In this document: positions 13,301-24,216 of the stretch, in pieces
Numbering within the stretch: the stretch's first letter is position 1
Layout: every line of letters begins with the position of its first letter
Assembly (NCBI GenBank): GCA_905221605.1
Contig: CAJNDS010001890.1
Location: 1,059,501-1,123,500 of the forward strand
Reading direction: 5' to 3'
Source: Symbiodinium natans
Taxonomy: Eukaryota > Sar > Dinophyceae > Suessiales > Symbiodiniaceae
DNA: 64,000 bases
Notes under the pieces: model-generated
The model's database searches: none
Told to the model about the DNA's origin: nothing
What the model saw: only the letters and a program-made list of their open reading frames with translations
Position numbers and translations under genes: made by a program

Positions 13301-16300
13301 GTCTCCGATCCTTGGCTTCCCAGCCAAACTCCCGGGTACGACGAAGCGCTGATGGCTTCCTCGATATCTTGGTGGGTGAAAAGGTGGGGTTTAGGGTTTA
13401 GGGTTTAGGGTTTAGGGTTTAGGGTTTAGGGTTGCTTTGTACATTACTTAGGGTGGGGTTTAGGTTAAGGGTTGCTGTTGCTTAGGGTACATGTAACCCG
13501 ACTTCTGACCGCCCATGCACCTCCAAGTATAGGGGGCCCGAAAAGCCCACATCAACAGAAGAATTCTGCAAGCATGGTTTTCCAGAACCCCCCTTATGGG
13601 GGGGCCCTTATACCCCGATAGTAGGACCCACATGTTTATGCGGTTTTTGGGCCCCGAAAAATGGCCGGCCAAAAGGCTGGAAAGACACTTTCTGTTCAGA
13701 CACCCAATTAAGGCTAAGCTCATGACACCCTATGGCTAGAACTCTCACAAAGACCTGGAAAAGGGCTTGCGCTGGGGGTTAGGGCTGAGGCTTTGAAGTT
13801 AAGCGTGTAGGACTGGGGGCATATATGGGATGTAATACAGGAGCCGGAAGAACTACCCCAAACCGTGGACTTAAACGGGGCCTTGGCCTTGGTAGCCCAG
13901 CAACCATCTTCTGAAAAGAGTACTATACCCTTTTTTGGGTTGGTTGCTTTATAAGGGAACCCAGAACAACAAAAGGGCAAAGGGTACACCACCGGGCTAC
14001 CAAGGGCCTAAACTTGATTTGGAACTCGATCTGTCCTCGAGGCAATTGGGGTGTGGCCACTCGCAGAGCCCGCTGCGGCTGGTTGTCAGCCAACCTCGTT
14101 CCACCGCCTAAACCCGAAACCCTAAGCCCGCAACCGAAATGGAATGCCCTCAACGGCCACCATGGTCTGTTTTTGGGTACCCTAAGTAGACGGTATAGGG
14201 CTTTAAGGGAGTGAGAGCTCCAAAAAGGATCACAAACTGTAAGCTCAAACATGGACAGGAACCTTACGTAGGCTCTGCGCGCCATTGCCCTAGCCCCGAA
14301 CCCCAAAAAAGCCGTGTGCCTTGCAGGGTTGGAAGCCTTCTCCTCAGGCTTGAGTAGGGGACTGAGTGGCTTATAGGGTTGAAGAGCCTTGAAGAGCCCA
14401 GGTCTGAGGGCTTCATCTGCGGTTTCAGACTTCGGCTTTGAAACACGACAACCCTGTAGGAGACGCAAGGGACCCCTTGTCGGCTTCCATCCCCTGGGCT
14501 TTTTGCGGCCTTGCAGGGAACCTAAGCCCGAAAAACCAAGCTTAAACCGATGGAATCCTGAGGGAGTCCTTCTGCAAAGGCATGTAGTTCAACATGGCAT
14601 GGAAGAAGCGATGGACAAAAAAGATACTTCTTAAGGGAACCTCATGTCAAAACCGCAAGGGTAACTAGGCGTAAGCCTCAAGGCAAGCTACCTCAGTCTG
14701 GTGTTGCGTTGCATCCAAGGTCGAGCGTGATGCGCGGGAGCCTACTGTAAGGCTCAGTTGCAGTCATAAGCAGGGTTGTAAGTATCCTAGAGAAGGCTAT
14801 AACCAGTTCTGACATTAGGCACCCTGGTCTAAACCCACTTCCAACTACCCATGAACCTCCTGTAGCCCTAAACCCTAAACCCTAAACGCTAAACCCCAGA
14901 CCTTCAACCCTAAAACCCTTGAAGTTCAGGGTTTCGGGACCCGGGTCCTGGCGCTTTGGGATGGCAATGCGCAGCGTTAAGCTCCGGCTGCCCGCACCTC
15001 GCCGACATGAAGGTGTGGAGGGTTTAGAGTAGGGTTTAGGGTTTAGGGTTTAGGGTTTAGGGTTTAGGGTTTAGGGTTTAGGGTTTAGGGTTTAGGGTTT
15101 AGGGTTTAGGGTTTAGGGTTTAGGGTTTAGGGTTTAGGGTTTAGGGGGTAGGGCTGTGTGGAGTGTGGAGTGTGCAGAGCGTAGCGTCGGGTTGTCTAGT
15201 ATTCAGTGTTGGAGTTTCGTATGGCTTCGAAGATGAAGCTGTGCAGGGTTTGCAGGGCTCAGGGCTTGTTGCGGGTTTAGGGTTTAGGGTTTAGGGCTTC
15301 TTGGGGCCCTTAAAAGCCTACAGCAAACTCGGTGAACCCTGTTAATCCTGATGGCCCTGCAGGTCCCTCCTTGCACTGCGGGATCCTGACCCCTATAAGC
15401 CTAAAACCCTAAAAAGACCTTTTAGGGTTTAGGGTTTAGGGTTTAGGGTTTAGGGTTTTGGGTGTAGTGTTTAGGGTTTAGGGTTTAGGGTTTAGGGTTT
15501 AGGGTTTAGGGTTTAGGGTTTAGGGTTTGGGAAACCGTCCAACAACCCTAGCTCCCCCAACTACCTCTACAACCCCGAAACAAGGCCTCTGGCCTTCGGT
15601 GGCACGGCTTGTCTGGTGCAGGACGCGGACAATGAGGTAGGCCTGGAGGGTTTAGGTGGGCAAGGTTGGGAATTCTAAACCCTAAACCCTAAACCCTGAA
15701 CCCTGAACCCTAAACCTAAACCCTAAACCCTAAACCCTAAACCCTAAACCCTAAACCCTAAACCAGACTTAAGCCTTCGGAGTGGGAGAACGCGTACTCA
15801 GAAACCAAAACATTCCTGACTGCTACTCTCGAGAGTGCCTCTTGACCCCACCGCCTCAGCCATGCCCCTTGAGACCTTGATCCGCGGCCCTGAACCTCAA
15901 CCCCAAGCTTGAAGCCTCCCAAGCACCCTCAAGGTTTAGGGAGTTGGGTTTGGGGTTTAGGGTTTAGTGTTCCGAAACTCCTGAACCCTCAACCCTCAAG
16001 GTACCCCTCAACCCTAAACCCTCGACCCTAACCCTCCACCCTCAACCCCAAACCCCAAAGCCTCCACCCTGAACCCTAAACCCTAAAAATCTCCAAACCC
16101 TAAACCCGAAAAACCCTGAAACACTCGAAAAGACCCTTAAAACCCTCAAACACCCTAAAACACTCGAAAAACCCGTTAAAAAGAACACCAAAAAACCCTA
16201 AAACACCCTAAAAACCCGGGAACACCCTAAACCCCTAAAACCCCCTAAAAACCCTAAAAACCCCCTTTTAAAAACATACAAATCCTAACACACCCTTAAA

Positions 16301-17924
16301 AACCTAAAAACCCTAAAACGCCCCCAAAAACCAGAAAACCCAATAAATCCTAGCACGCCCTAAAACAAAACGAAAAACCCTAAAACACCCAGAAAAACCC
16401 AAAAAAAATCTCCTAAAGACCTCCCTGCCAGGGCACGGGTCCTCCCACGCCGGTCACTGCGAGCCGCCTCAAAGTCAGGCATCCTTCGGCGCAACCAAGG
16501 GTTTAGGGTTTAGGGTTTAGGGTTTAGGGTTTGGGGTTTAGGGTTTGGGGTTTAGGGTTTGGGGTTTGGGGTTTAGGGTTTAGGGTTTGGGGTTTGGGGT
16601 TTGGGGTTTGGGGTTTGGGGTTTGGGGTTTAGGGTTTGGGGTTTAGGGTTTGGGGTTCAGGGTTTGGGGTTTGGGGTTTAGGGATATAGGGTTTAGGGGT
16701 TTATGGGATTTAGTTTAGGGCTTAGGTTCAGGGATTAAGGGGTCCAGGGTCGAGAGTTTAGGGATTTAGGAATTTTGGAAATTAGGGAATTGAGGACATA
16801 GAAATTTAGGGTTTAAGAGATTTGGTTTTATGAATTTAAGGATTTCGGGTGCAGGTTTTAGGAAGGTAGGGTTTATGAATTTGAGAATTTAGGGCTTATG
16901 AATTTATGATGTACAGGGTTTAGGGTTTAGGAGTTAAGGGTTTAGGATACATGTACCAAATTCAGGCTTGCGTGCGTCGGCATCTATCAAGACCGTGTGG
17001 GTTTTTGTGGTTGTAGGGCATTGTAGGGTTTACAGCTGTACAGTGCAGGCATTGTGACTGGCGCTCCATGGGTTTCTGGAATGGAGAGTTTGCGGTTGAG
17101 GTGTTTAGGGTTTGGGAGTTTAAGTCCTTAGGATGGAGTTCCTGGGAGAGTGATCCTGATAACTCTCTCCGGCTGTGCTCAATGCGGCAGGCGGACTCCA
17201 CGCTCGACCCGAAACCCTAAACTACCCTAAACCCTGACAGTCTACAGGGGCTTCTGTCATCCGGAAAAAGCATTAAACCCCAAGGCCAAAGAAACTAAAC
17301 CCAGAGTCCCAAGGAGTCCCAAGGTGCAAAAGGGTCTGGGGCCTAGCGTTCCGGGTTGGAGAGCCCGACGTTACTCGGTAGCCCAGTAACGAGGCTGAGT
17401 GCTTGGAACTTTGACCCCTCCCCCACCCATCCAAACCGAACTACCGCCCTAGCCAGCACAAGCCCAAACCGCAAATATTTCCTGGTGGACCTTCTGCTGG
17501 GAAGGGTACATAATTCGGGTAAGGGTAGTGTACATAGATCCTAAGCCCGAAGCCCTGCAAAAGCTAAGCTAGGGCTCGAGGGCTTGGGAAAGGGACGAAA
17601 GCTTAACCCTAAACCGTAAACCCTAAACCCTTAGAGCTTAAGGGTTTAGGGTTTACATAGGGTCAAGAAATACTGCTGCCTGGGGGCTTAGGACTAAAGG
17701 GAATGAAGCTAAGTTGCCAGACAACAGCGCCTATTTAGGGTTTAGGGTTTAGGGGCTTGGGTCCCCAAACCCCAAACCCTAAACCCTAAACCCTAAACCC
17801 TAAACCCGCAACCCTCGACAACGGGTCCTTGCGACTCCTTGTTGGCCATGGGGTATTCCCAACCGGCCTGCAGGACGACCTCACCGACCTCGCCTGGGCC
17901 GATCATCATGTTTGTGGACGAAGG
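10348..17924 (-). CDS. Unrecognised multi-exon gene
   Basis: Exons in transcript order: 17813-17924 (MMIGPGEVGEVVLQAGWEYP), 16421-16483 (CLTLRRLAVTGVGGPVPWQG), 14917-14997 (SRSLTLRIAIPKRQDPGPET), 13265-13367 (IEEAISASSYPGVWLGSQGS), 12443-12491 (TVLLEEPQHSIPVAHQ), 11540-11647 (DSIADAAALAAEELANLSGL) and terminal 10348-10429 (LEAQLKHALDHYGQLAQRIS, then TAG). Phases agree from the first through 11540-11647. Two or three further islands (15.5-15.9 and 11.03-11.13 kb) lie inside and may be extra exons. Donors include GTTTAGGG at 11539 and 13264, directly at telomere-like arrays. No family is recognised. Plus-strand readings of several islands are also open, so strand rests on phase, neighbours and splice sites. 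Confidence 0.5.
11030..11130. CDS. Exon island between CCCTAAA and TTTAGGG arrays, strand unresolved
   Basis: Plus reads YGAGGSVTRAMEENQLALLL from acceptor TTTCGAG to donor GTTTAGGG at 11131. Minus is open in two frames (for example KEKRELILLHGSRHTAACAV) and would lie in the gene at 10.3-17.9 kb. The array layout is the same as for accepted exons. Confidence 0.35.
13889..14004. mobile_element. Family B TIR element
   Basis: Termini TTGGTAGCCCAGCAACC and GGGCTACCAAG; internal GGGTTGGTTGCTTTATAAGG and a CAAAAGGGCAAAGGGTAC motif. Lies in an intron of the gene at 10.3-17.9 kb. Confidence 0.65.
14750..14868. mobile_element. Family G element, left end worn
   Basis: GTCATAAGCAGGGTTGTAAG, GGCTATAACCAGTTCTGACA, CTACCCATGAACCTCCTGTAG followed by CCCTAAA repeats. 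Confidence 0.5.
15011..15146. repeat. TTTAGGG array
   Basis: About 19 units, upstream (minus sense) of exon 14917-14997. Confidence 0.95.
15420..15528. repeat. TTTAGGG array
   Basis: About 15 units with one TTTTGGGTGTAG break. Confidence 0.95.
15533..15639. CDS. Exon island, strand unresolved
   Basis: GC-rich island after a TTTAGGG array. The plus strand reads NYLYNPETRPLAFGGTACLV and on to QDADNE with 75% G/C third positions and a GAG/GTAGGC donor at 15640. The minus strand also has acceptor CACCAG and donor GAG/GTAGTT, and would sit within the gene at 10.3-17.9 kb. If plus, it lies in an intron of that gene or breaks its model. Confidence 0.4.
15770..15885. CDS. Exon island, strand unresolved
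   Basis: Follows six CCCTAAA units. Plus reads PSEWENAYSETKTFLTATLE then ESAS and a stop, in phase with the plus reading at 15.6 kb. Minus reads AWLRRWGQEALSRVAVRNVL between acceptor TCTCAAG and donor GTACGC. Neither is decisive; third-position G/C is near 50% for both. Confidence 0.3.
15985..16420. repeat. Degenerate CCCTAAA region
   Basis: Over 430 bp of decayed units (ACCCTAAAAACC, ACACCCTAAAA and similar). Purine/pyrimidine bias is kept though unit length drifts; it is the donor side of exon 16421-16483 and looks like an old array. Confidence 0.8.
16500..16740. repeat. TTTAGGG / TTTGGGG array
   Basis: Alternating TTTAGGG and TTTGGGG units, decaying rightward to about 16940; acceptor side of exon 16421-16483. 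Confidence 0.9.
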
Positions 17925-18311
17925 CTTAGGGTTTAGGGTTTAGGGCTTAGGGTTTAGGGTTTAGGGTTTAGGGTTTAGGGTTTAGGGTTTAGGGTTTAGG
18001 GTTTAGTTCGGGCAACGAGTAATTGATGTGAGCTGTGGCTGATTTACGAGGGGGCTCCACTCTTCAAATAGCTGTGCAACCCCGATTTGCGTGCTTGTTT
18101 TGGTTTCAAAATCCGAGGGACCACACAGCCTAAATGTAGGGAACCCTGTCGGGCCTCTGTTAGACCAGCCACTCATGCTTGGGGATGCCCCACAAAGTTG
18201 GAGAACAGGCCATAACCCCTAACCCTAAACCCCAACCCCCAAACCGTTCAGGGTTTAGGGTTTAGGGGCTTTAGTCTACTTTTGGTTTAGGGTTTAGGGT
18301 TTGGCGTTTAG

Positions 18312-18435
18312 GGCTACAGGAGGTTCATGGGTAGTTACAAATGGGGTTATAAGTAAGGTAACTATAGATATAGCTGGTTACAACCATATTTTGGGCACTT
18401 ATAAGCCGACCCAAAACTACCCATGAACCAGTATT
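18312..18435. mobile_element. Family G element abutting TTTAGGG
   Basis: TTTAGGG runs straight into CTACAGGAGGTTCATGGGTA; central AGCTGGTTACAACC; right CCAAAACTACCCATGAACC. Confidence 0.6.
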
Positions 18436-18648
18436 GGGTTGGGGTCTCAGGGTTTTGAGTTGACCCGAAACCTTGAGCTTAATTCGTAGCCCAATGGATG
18501 AATGTTAACAAGGTTTTATACCATAATCTCAACACGTCTCGGGCCACTTATAAGTACCCATGACCCTCCTTTTGCCCTAAACCCTAAACCCTAAACCCCA
18601 AACCCCAAACCCTCAACCCTAAACAGTCCCCAAAACAAAGCAGGAACG

Positions 18649-21600
18649 CTAACACGTCTCGGCCCAATCGCCCTCGAGTCGTAGCACCGGCAGCTCCAAG
18701 GTCCGCGGCTCCCCGCCGAGTCGCGCCAGGGGAGGCAGCCAGGCCTGCCTCGAAGGAGTTGTATGTGGGGTTTAGGGTTTGGGGTTTGGGGTTTGGGGTT
18801 TGGGGTTTGGGGTTTAGGGTTTAGGGTTTAAGGTTAGGTTTAGGGTTTGGAGTTTGGGGTTTGGGGTTTGGAGTTTGGGGCTTGGGGCTTGGGGTTTAGG
18901 GTTTGGGGTTTCGAGCCCATGCACCTGTAAAATAGATACCTGGGCCTGACAAGGGTTCCTTTCATTATAGTAGCTTTAGAGCCCCTCCAAGTACAATCAC
19001 ATACAATAGTAGCCTTAGGGCCCCTCCAAGTAAAAGCACATTATATATATAAAAAATATCTCTCTCTCTCTCTCTCTCTGTACATGGACCCTTAGGGCGA
19101 AGATGTGAGGTTTAGCGCCTCTGGGGAGGAGAGAGTGTTTAGAAATTTGGGTTTAGGGTTTAGGGCTCAGGGTTATTTAGGGATTCTACATACAAATTAG
19201 GGTCCACGTCTATCCCTCATCTAATGGAACCCTGTCTAGGGTCTATCGAGGTTCTTACAAAAATGCTGAGCTCTGTGCTGTAGAGTTGAGCCCAAACTCC
19301 CCAAGCCCTATGTAAACCCTAAATCGAATATATATATATATATATACATATATAGAGCCTATGAAAACCCTACATATAACCCTATCTGAAATCCTTATAT
19401 AAACCCTAAACCCCTCCGCTGGAAGGCGCACCCGAAGAAAGCGTTTCGCGCAGAACGGAGCACAACCTCGTCCCAGACGGTGAGGCAGACTTTCACCTGA
19501 CGAGCGATTTTGATGTTTAGGATTCGGGACACTTCAAGGTTCAGAGGGCTAAAAGGGCGAAAACGGGTTTAGGGTTTAGGGTGAAGGGTTAACGGTTTAG
19601 GGTTTGGGGTTTAGGGATTTAAAGGCTTAAGGATACGCAGAAGCAACACCCAGAAGGTAGAGGTGAACGCAGGCCAGCCAAAAAGTACACTCTCACAACG
19701 GACATGGCATATGTTCAAGTTGCAGACTCGCGTGGCCAAAAGGCATGCAAGGGTGCGTCCCGATGTTGTTTCCATGTGATCCACTCCCCACACCATTAGC
19801 AATTCCCCTGTCCCTATCTCATGATCACTATCCAGTCTCTTCTTCGGCAGCCGTCTCCAATAGAACCGTGCCGCTTGTTCGTGATTCAGTACGCCTGTAT
19901 CACCCTCATCCTCAGGTTTTTGTAGCCATGACCCCCCTCCCCCCTCCTAAACCCTAAACCCTAAACCCTGAACCCTGAACCCTAAACCCTAAACCCTAAA
20001 CCCTAAACCCTAAACCCTAAACCCTAAACCCTAAACCCTGACATCATTCGCCTGACCCCAGCGAGGCTTCGACTCGCCCAAGTCCAGGATGAACGTGAGG
20101 CCCTTCGGCAGTCACTACTTCGTAGGGTTTTAGGGTCTTAGGGGGTCTTTGGGTCTTAGGGTCTTAGGGTCTTAGGGTCTTAGGGTCTTAGGGTCTTAGG
20201 GTCTTGGGGTCTTAAGGTTTAGGGCTTGGGTTTAGGGTTTAGGGTTTAGGGTTCACATTCCCATCCTTTCTTGCAGCGAGTTTCGAGTTTGGGGTTTTAG
20301 GGTCACACAGCTGCCGCAAGAGAGAAGGTTGCGTTGCTTCAAGCGCCTCATGGCGACAAGTTCGCAAGGCCTGCTCGAGCTGTGGTTCAACGGGTTCAAG
20401 CCTGTCGCAACTTTCTACTTCCGCCGTCTGTCAGCCGCTCGGACCTACCTGTAGTACCCTGAACCCTAAACCCTAAACCCTAAATTATGCAGTTTTCCTG
20501 TTCCAGCCTCGCCTCCTCGCTTCGAGGGCAAATTGTGCTGGGTTTTCGCAATCGTTGCTAAATCACAACCTAGAAAGTAACAGGTGACAAGCCGCTAGAT
20601 GCTACGACTAAAGGTTAATTGGCAGCTGTAGTAAGCAGGGTTGCACATGTCATAACTCGGGGTGTACGGAAGAAAGAACCTGTTATTGTTAAGGGTTATT
20701 AGGCAAGTAGTCCGGGAACAAGAACGTTCCAGGCAAGTAGGGGCCAGGAACAAGCGAGTTCTAGGCCTTGTCCCCAAACTGCAAACCTCCAACCCCTAAA
20801 CCCCTAAACCCTAAACCCTGGCCCCATGTTCGAAACCCATACTCCAGGTCAAGACCCCCTAAACCCTAAACCCTAAATCCTAAACCCTAAACCCCAAACC
20901 CTAAACCCTAAACCATGAATCTTATCCGCGAGGGCCTCATCGCAGGGCAAAGTGCACGTCTGCTCCCCGAGGACGCAGAAAGCCACCGCCTCGAGGCACC
21001 TTGGGTTTAGGGTTTAGGGCTCCTGGGAGGTTTAGGGTTTAGGGTTTAGGGTTCAGGTTTAGGGTTTAGGGTTTAGGGTTTAGGGCTTAGGGCTTAGGGC
21101 TTAGGGTGGTTGTAAGTGGGGCTACAAGTAGGAGAAGCATAATGGTGAAAACCATAGCTACCCATGAAACCCTCTCAGGAGCTACATCCCCAGGGAGGGA
21201 TTAGGGTTCAGTTCAGCTGCTCAGGGTCGAAGGTTCAGGCAGGGAAGAGTCGCAGGAGCTCAAAGGTTCTCTGAAGCCTTGACCCCTGTATGCATATAAA
21301 CCCTACATACTCGACATACTCAGGCGTGCTTACCATAACCCTCAAGCTGTGGGGCATGCACTGGATCTACCTTCGACAAGAGGGGAGACTGATCACGAGG
21401 GACCACAGTACTGCACTTTTCCTTGAAAACAGCGCAACTGGCATTGTCTGAGCCAACGAAGTGCGGTGACCCTATACTTCCAGGGACCTAATAGCTAGGT
21501 TCCTAGACCTAGAGCCCTTTAGGACTCAATTATTAGGCCCCTGGAAGTGTGCAAGGAGGGCCCTCTTACTATACTGTAGTTGAGGGACTTATATCCTAAT

Positions 21601-22016
21601 TGAGGATCCCTATAACCCAATTTAGGGTCCTTATAACTCTACTTATAACTAGGGGGCCCCTCCTGGTAGGGTGAGGATAATTTCGGCAGAGCTTGCCTCG
21701 CACCGAATTGGGGTGCCGGTGCACAAGCTCTCTACGACTCGAGCGTCATGGATATCCCCGTCTCAACCAGCTCAGTGGCTCTTTTTGAGCACTCTTTGAG
21801 GTGTTGGGGATTGGGGAGTTCTGCTGCCCTAAAGGGCATGCAAGAGGCACAGATAGAAGACGGTTTAGGGTTTAGCGTTTTGGGTTTAGGGTTTGGGGGG
21901 GTTTGGGGTTTAGGGTTTAGGGTTTAGGGTGTGTCGACGCGCGTGGCTCACCAGCGATCACTCACCCATGCCCTCGGAGAAGCTGTGCGACACACTTGCC
22001 TGGGCTTGGGCAGCAG
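18649..22016 (-). CDS. Unrecognised multi-exon gene, 3' end
   Basis: Exons in transcript order: 21966-22016 (donor GTGAGT), 20914-20999 (AVAFCVLGEQTCTLPCDEAL), 20307-20401 (RPCELVAMRRLKQRNLLSCG), 20037-20102 (GLTFILDLGESKPRWGQAND), 18649-18744 (AWLPPLARLGGEPRTLELPV, ending LEGDWAETC and TAG). Phases agree across all five. Exon 20914-20999 is a model case of the window's rule: upstream CCCTAAACCCAAG as acceptor, downstream GTTTAGGG as donor, nothing between repeat and exon. About 70-84% of third positions are G or C in the three best exons. The last exon's AWLPPL resembles AWLPSL in the exon at 49.8 kb, possibly by chance. The 20.3-20.4 exon is also open on the plus strand. Confidence 0.55.
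18765..18914. repeat. TTTGGGG / TTTAGGG array
   Basis: About 20 units, mainly TTTGGGG, on the acceptor side of the terminal exon 18649-18744. Confidence 0.9.
19947..20040. repeat. CCCTAAA array
   Basis: About 13 units. On the minus strand the donor of exon 20037-20102 is the first GTTTAGGG of this array. Confidence 0.9.
20124..20220. repeat. Variant TCTTAGGG array
   Basis: About ten units of GGGTCTTA, an 8-mer variant of the telomere repeat, next to true TTTAGGG units; acceptor side of exon 20037-20102. Confidence 0.9.
21474..21551. mobile_element. TIR element, single copy seen
   Basis: ACTTCCAGGGACCTAATA and TATTAGGCCCCTGGAAGT are inverted, with GGTTCCTAGACC in the centre. Confidence 0.45.
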
Positions 22017-22237
22017 CTGGCGGTGCAAACACGTGAGGAGATTCATTGTTCAGCTAGGACTGCAGTCCTAAACCTAAACCCTAAACCCTAAACCCTAAAC
22101 CATAAACCCGGCTCTACATCATTGGCTCCTGGTTCTTGGCACCTACCTGGGAAATCAAGCATCTCCCAAGGCTCTTACAAGCAATACGGGTCCTGGCTCA
22201 GCATCTGCATTTGAGGGTTACGAGGGGCACACTCCCT

Positions 22238-22402
22238 TTGGGGGCTTCCGAAATTAGGGGTACCTTATTGGAGTCCTCATTATAAGGGAATCCTACCATT
22301 GGGGGTCTGTATTAGGGATTGGTACCCTTTTTGGGGGTCACTTTAAGGGAATTCTGCCCTATTTGGGGTATAGAAGGGGTACCCCCCTATTTTGGGAAGT
22401 AC
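22238..22402. mobile_element. Family D element
   Basis: TTTGGGGGCTTCCGAAATTA, GGGGTACC, ATAAGGGAATCCTACCATTG, then a doubled inner block with TAAGGGAATTC, ending GGTACCCCCCTATTTTGGG. Longer than other copies. Confidence 0.55.
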
Positions 22403-22772
22403 CCATACGCGCCCACATGATCTTCAGAAGCACTCCCTATTAGACTTCTTGGACCCCCATCTAGAACCAAGGGCCACTTTTTGACCCTTTGGTTCTAAAC
22501 ACTAAACCCTAAACCCTAAACCCTAAACCCTAAACCCTAAATGGGAGGCAGGAAGTACAACTAGGACACGTCAGCGAAGGGATCACGTTGGCTGCAAACC
22601 TCTGAAAGAACATAGCCCCCCCTCAAACCCGAACCAAATCTAAGACCCTGAATCCCTTCTAAGCCCTCTGAGGTTTAGAGTAGAAGCTCAGGAAACCCTA
22701 AACCCTAAACCCTTAACCCTAAACCTTACACCCTAAACCCTAAACCTCCAAAAGAAGCCAAACTATTTGCAA

Positions 22773-22843
22773 AGCACAGTGCCTCCGTGGCTGGAGGGCA
22801 ACGGTGGACGGAAGCCTGTGGGCCTTCAACTTGCCAGCTCTCG
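22773..22843. CDS. Exon island with propeller-like plus reading
   Basis: Lies between CCCTAAA repeats and a TTTAGGG array. Plus reads RGWRATVDGSLWAFNLPALG, where VDGSLWAFN looks like a PQQ blade, from acceptor AAAGCACAG. Minus readings are open too. No neighbour exon on either strand could be tied to it. Confidence 0.3.
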
Positions 22844-24216
22844 GGTTTAGGGTTTAGGGTTTAGGGTTTAGGGTTTACAAGAGTGCGCCAGTCCAGTTAC
22901 AAATCCGTTACAACGTCCTTAAGGTCAGTTACATGTCTGCTAAGTAAGCCCTAAAAATACAAGCCTGGATAAGGGAGATACAGAGTTTTATATGGAAAGA
23001 GATAGGAAAAGATAGCAGACATAGCCAAACTATCTTTTTGGGCCCTGCCTTTTTTTGGGGCGGGGAGGGTTTTTTTTGGGACTGGTTTTGCGAAATTTGC
23101 ACAAACAGCAACCGTGAGCAAGGACCGCCCTACATATTTGTCTCGGCAGCTGCCATGTTTGAAATGCGTATATAGCATGGAACACAGACTTATTCATTTT
23201 ATGGGCGGATGAAGATAGGCTTTGTAGTAGTTGCAAGCACATCCTTGCTTTTTGAATTGTAGCAATCCGTGCCGACATGTAGTTTTGTTGTATGCCACCA
23301 AAGACATGTGGACGCGTGTGTATCCCGCCTGTGTCCGCTTGTGTCTGCGTGTGTCCGCGTGTGTCCGCTTGTGTCCGCACATGCCGATAAACAGGGTGTG
23401 GGCGCGTGTGTATCCGCGCGTATCATGGCGCGATTGAGGCGTGGACGCGCTGGTATCCGCAGCTTCCGCTAGAAAAACAATAGTGGGCGCACATGTGTCC
23501 GCAAGCGCACTTCTTTCACGTACCTGAACGCGGAAGGATCCCAAGGTATGCCTGTAGCGGGGAAATTCGCTTGCCTAAGACTCTCAGACTGGCATCCTTG
23601 TGCTTCTGTCTCTTTGGTTAAACTGAGTGCCGGGAATGTTCTGAACTTTTGGGGCTTTGTGTTGCCCAGCTTGTGCCCCCAAAAGTTTGTTTTTGCCTCA
23701 CCGTCTCGTGCAACAATGGACTGTGCGAACTTGCAGGAGCACTTAAACTCAAATCTAACACCAACAAACCCTTCTAAATGTGCTATTAAATCTCTCCAAA
23801 CTCTTTCGCGCTTTTTGGGGGCTAAAGTCAGCTCTTTGCCAGAATCAGAAAATGTCATGGTGCATAAACATAAAAAAAGATACATAACTTGCAAGTCCAC
23901 TTGCTAAGTTGCCTATGTCGGACTCACGCTAAGTACTTGTAAGTCTACTATGTCCATATGCAACTCACGCTAACTACTTGTAAGTGGGGGGCCCTCTTGT
24001 GTAGGGGGAATTCTACGAAATTTTGATTACTATACGAGCTACGGTTGTGACTGTTCGTAGTTGTTGCTGGTCTGGGTTTATAGCCGTAGAAATTGTCTAA
24101 GCTCCAGAATCCTTACCACCAGGGGACTGGATTTGGCTACTCCAATCTACCATGTAGTCCGTTGGAGTCTCTGATAGCTATGTCTTACTGTAGTACACTA
24201 TGCCGACTATAGCACA

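Noticed and set aside
23320-23400. CRISPR-like short repeats
   Set aside because: Simple tandem octamers without spacers, in a eukaryotic context.
23030-23907. Overlapping ORFs with repeated CADTxGHTRTHADT-like peptides
   Set aside because: A GTGTCCGC repeat (23330-23390) keeps several frames open on both strands; no splice-bounded GC-rich exon was found and readings look like repeat translation.
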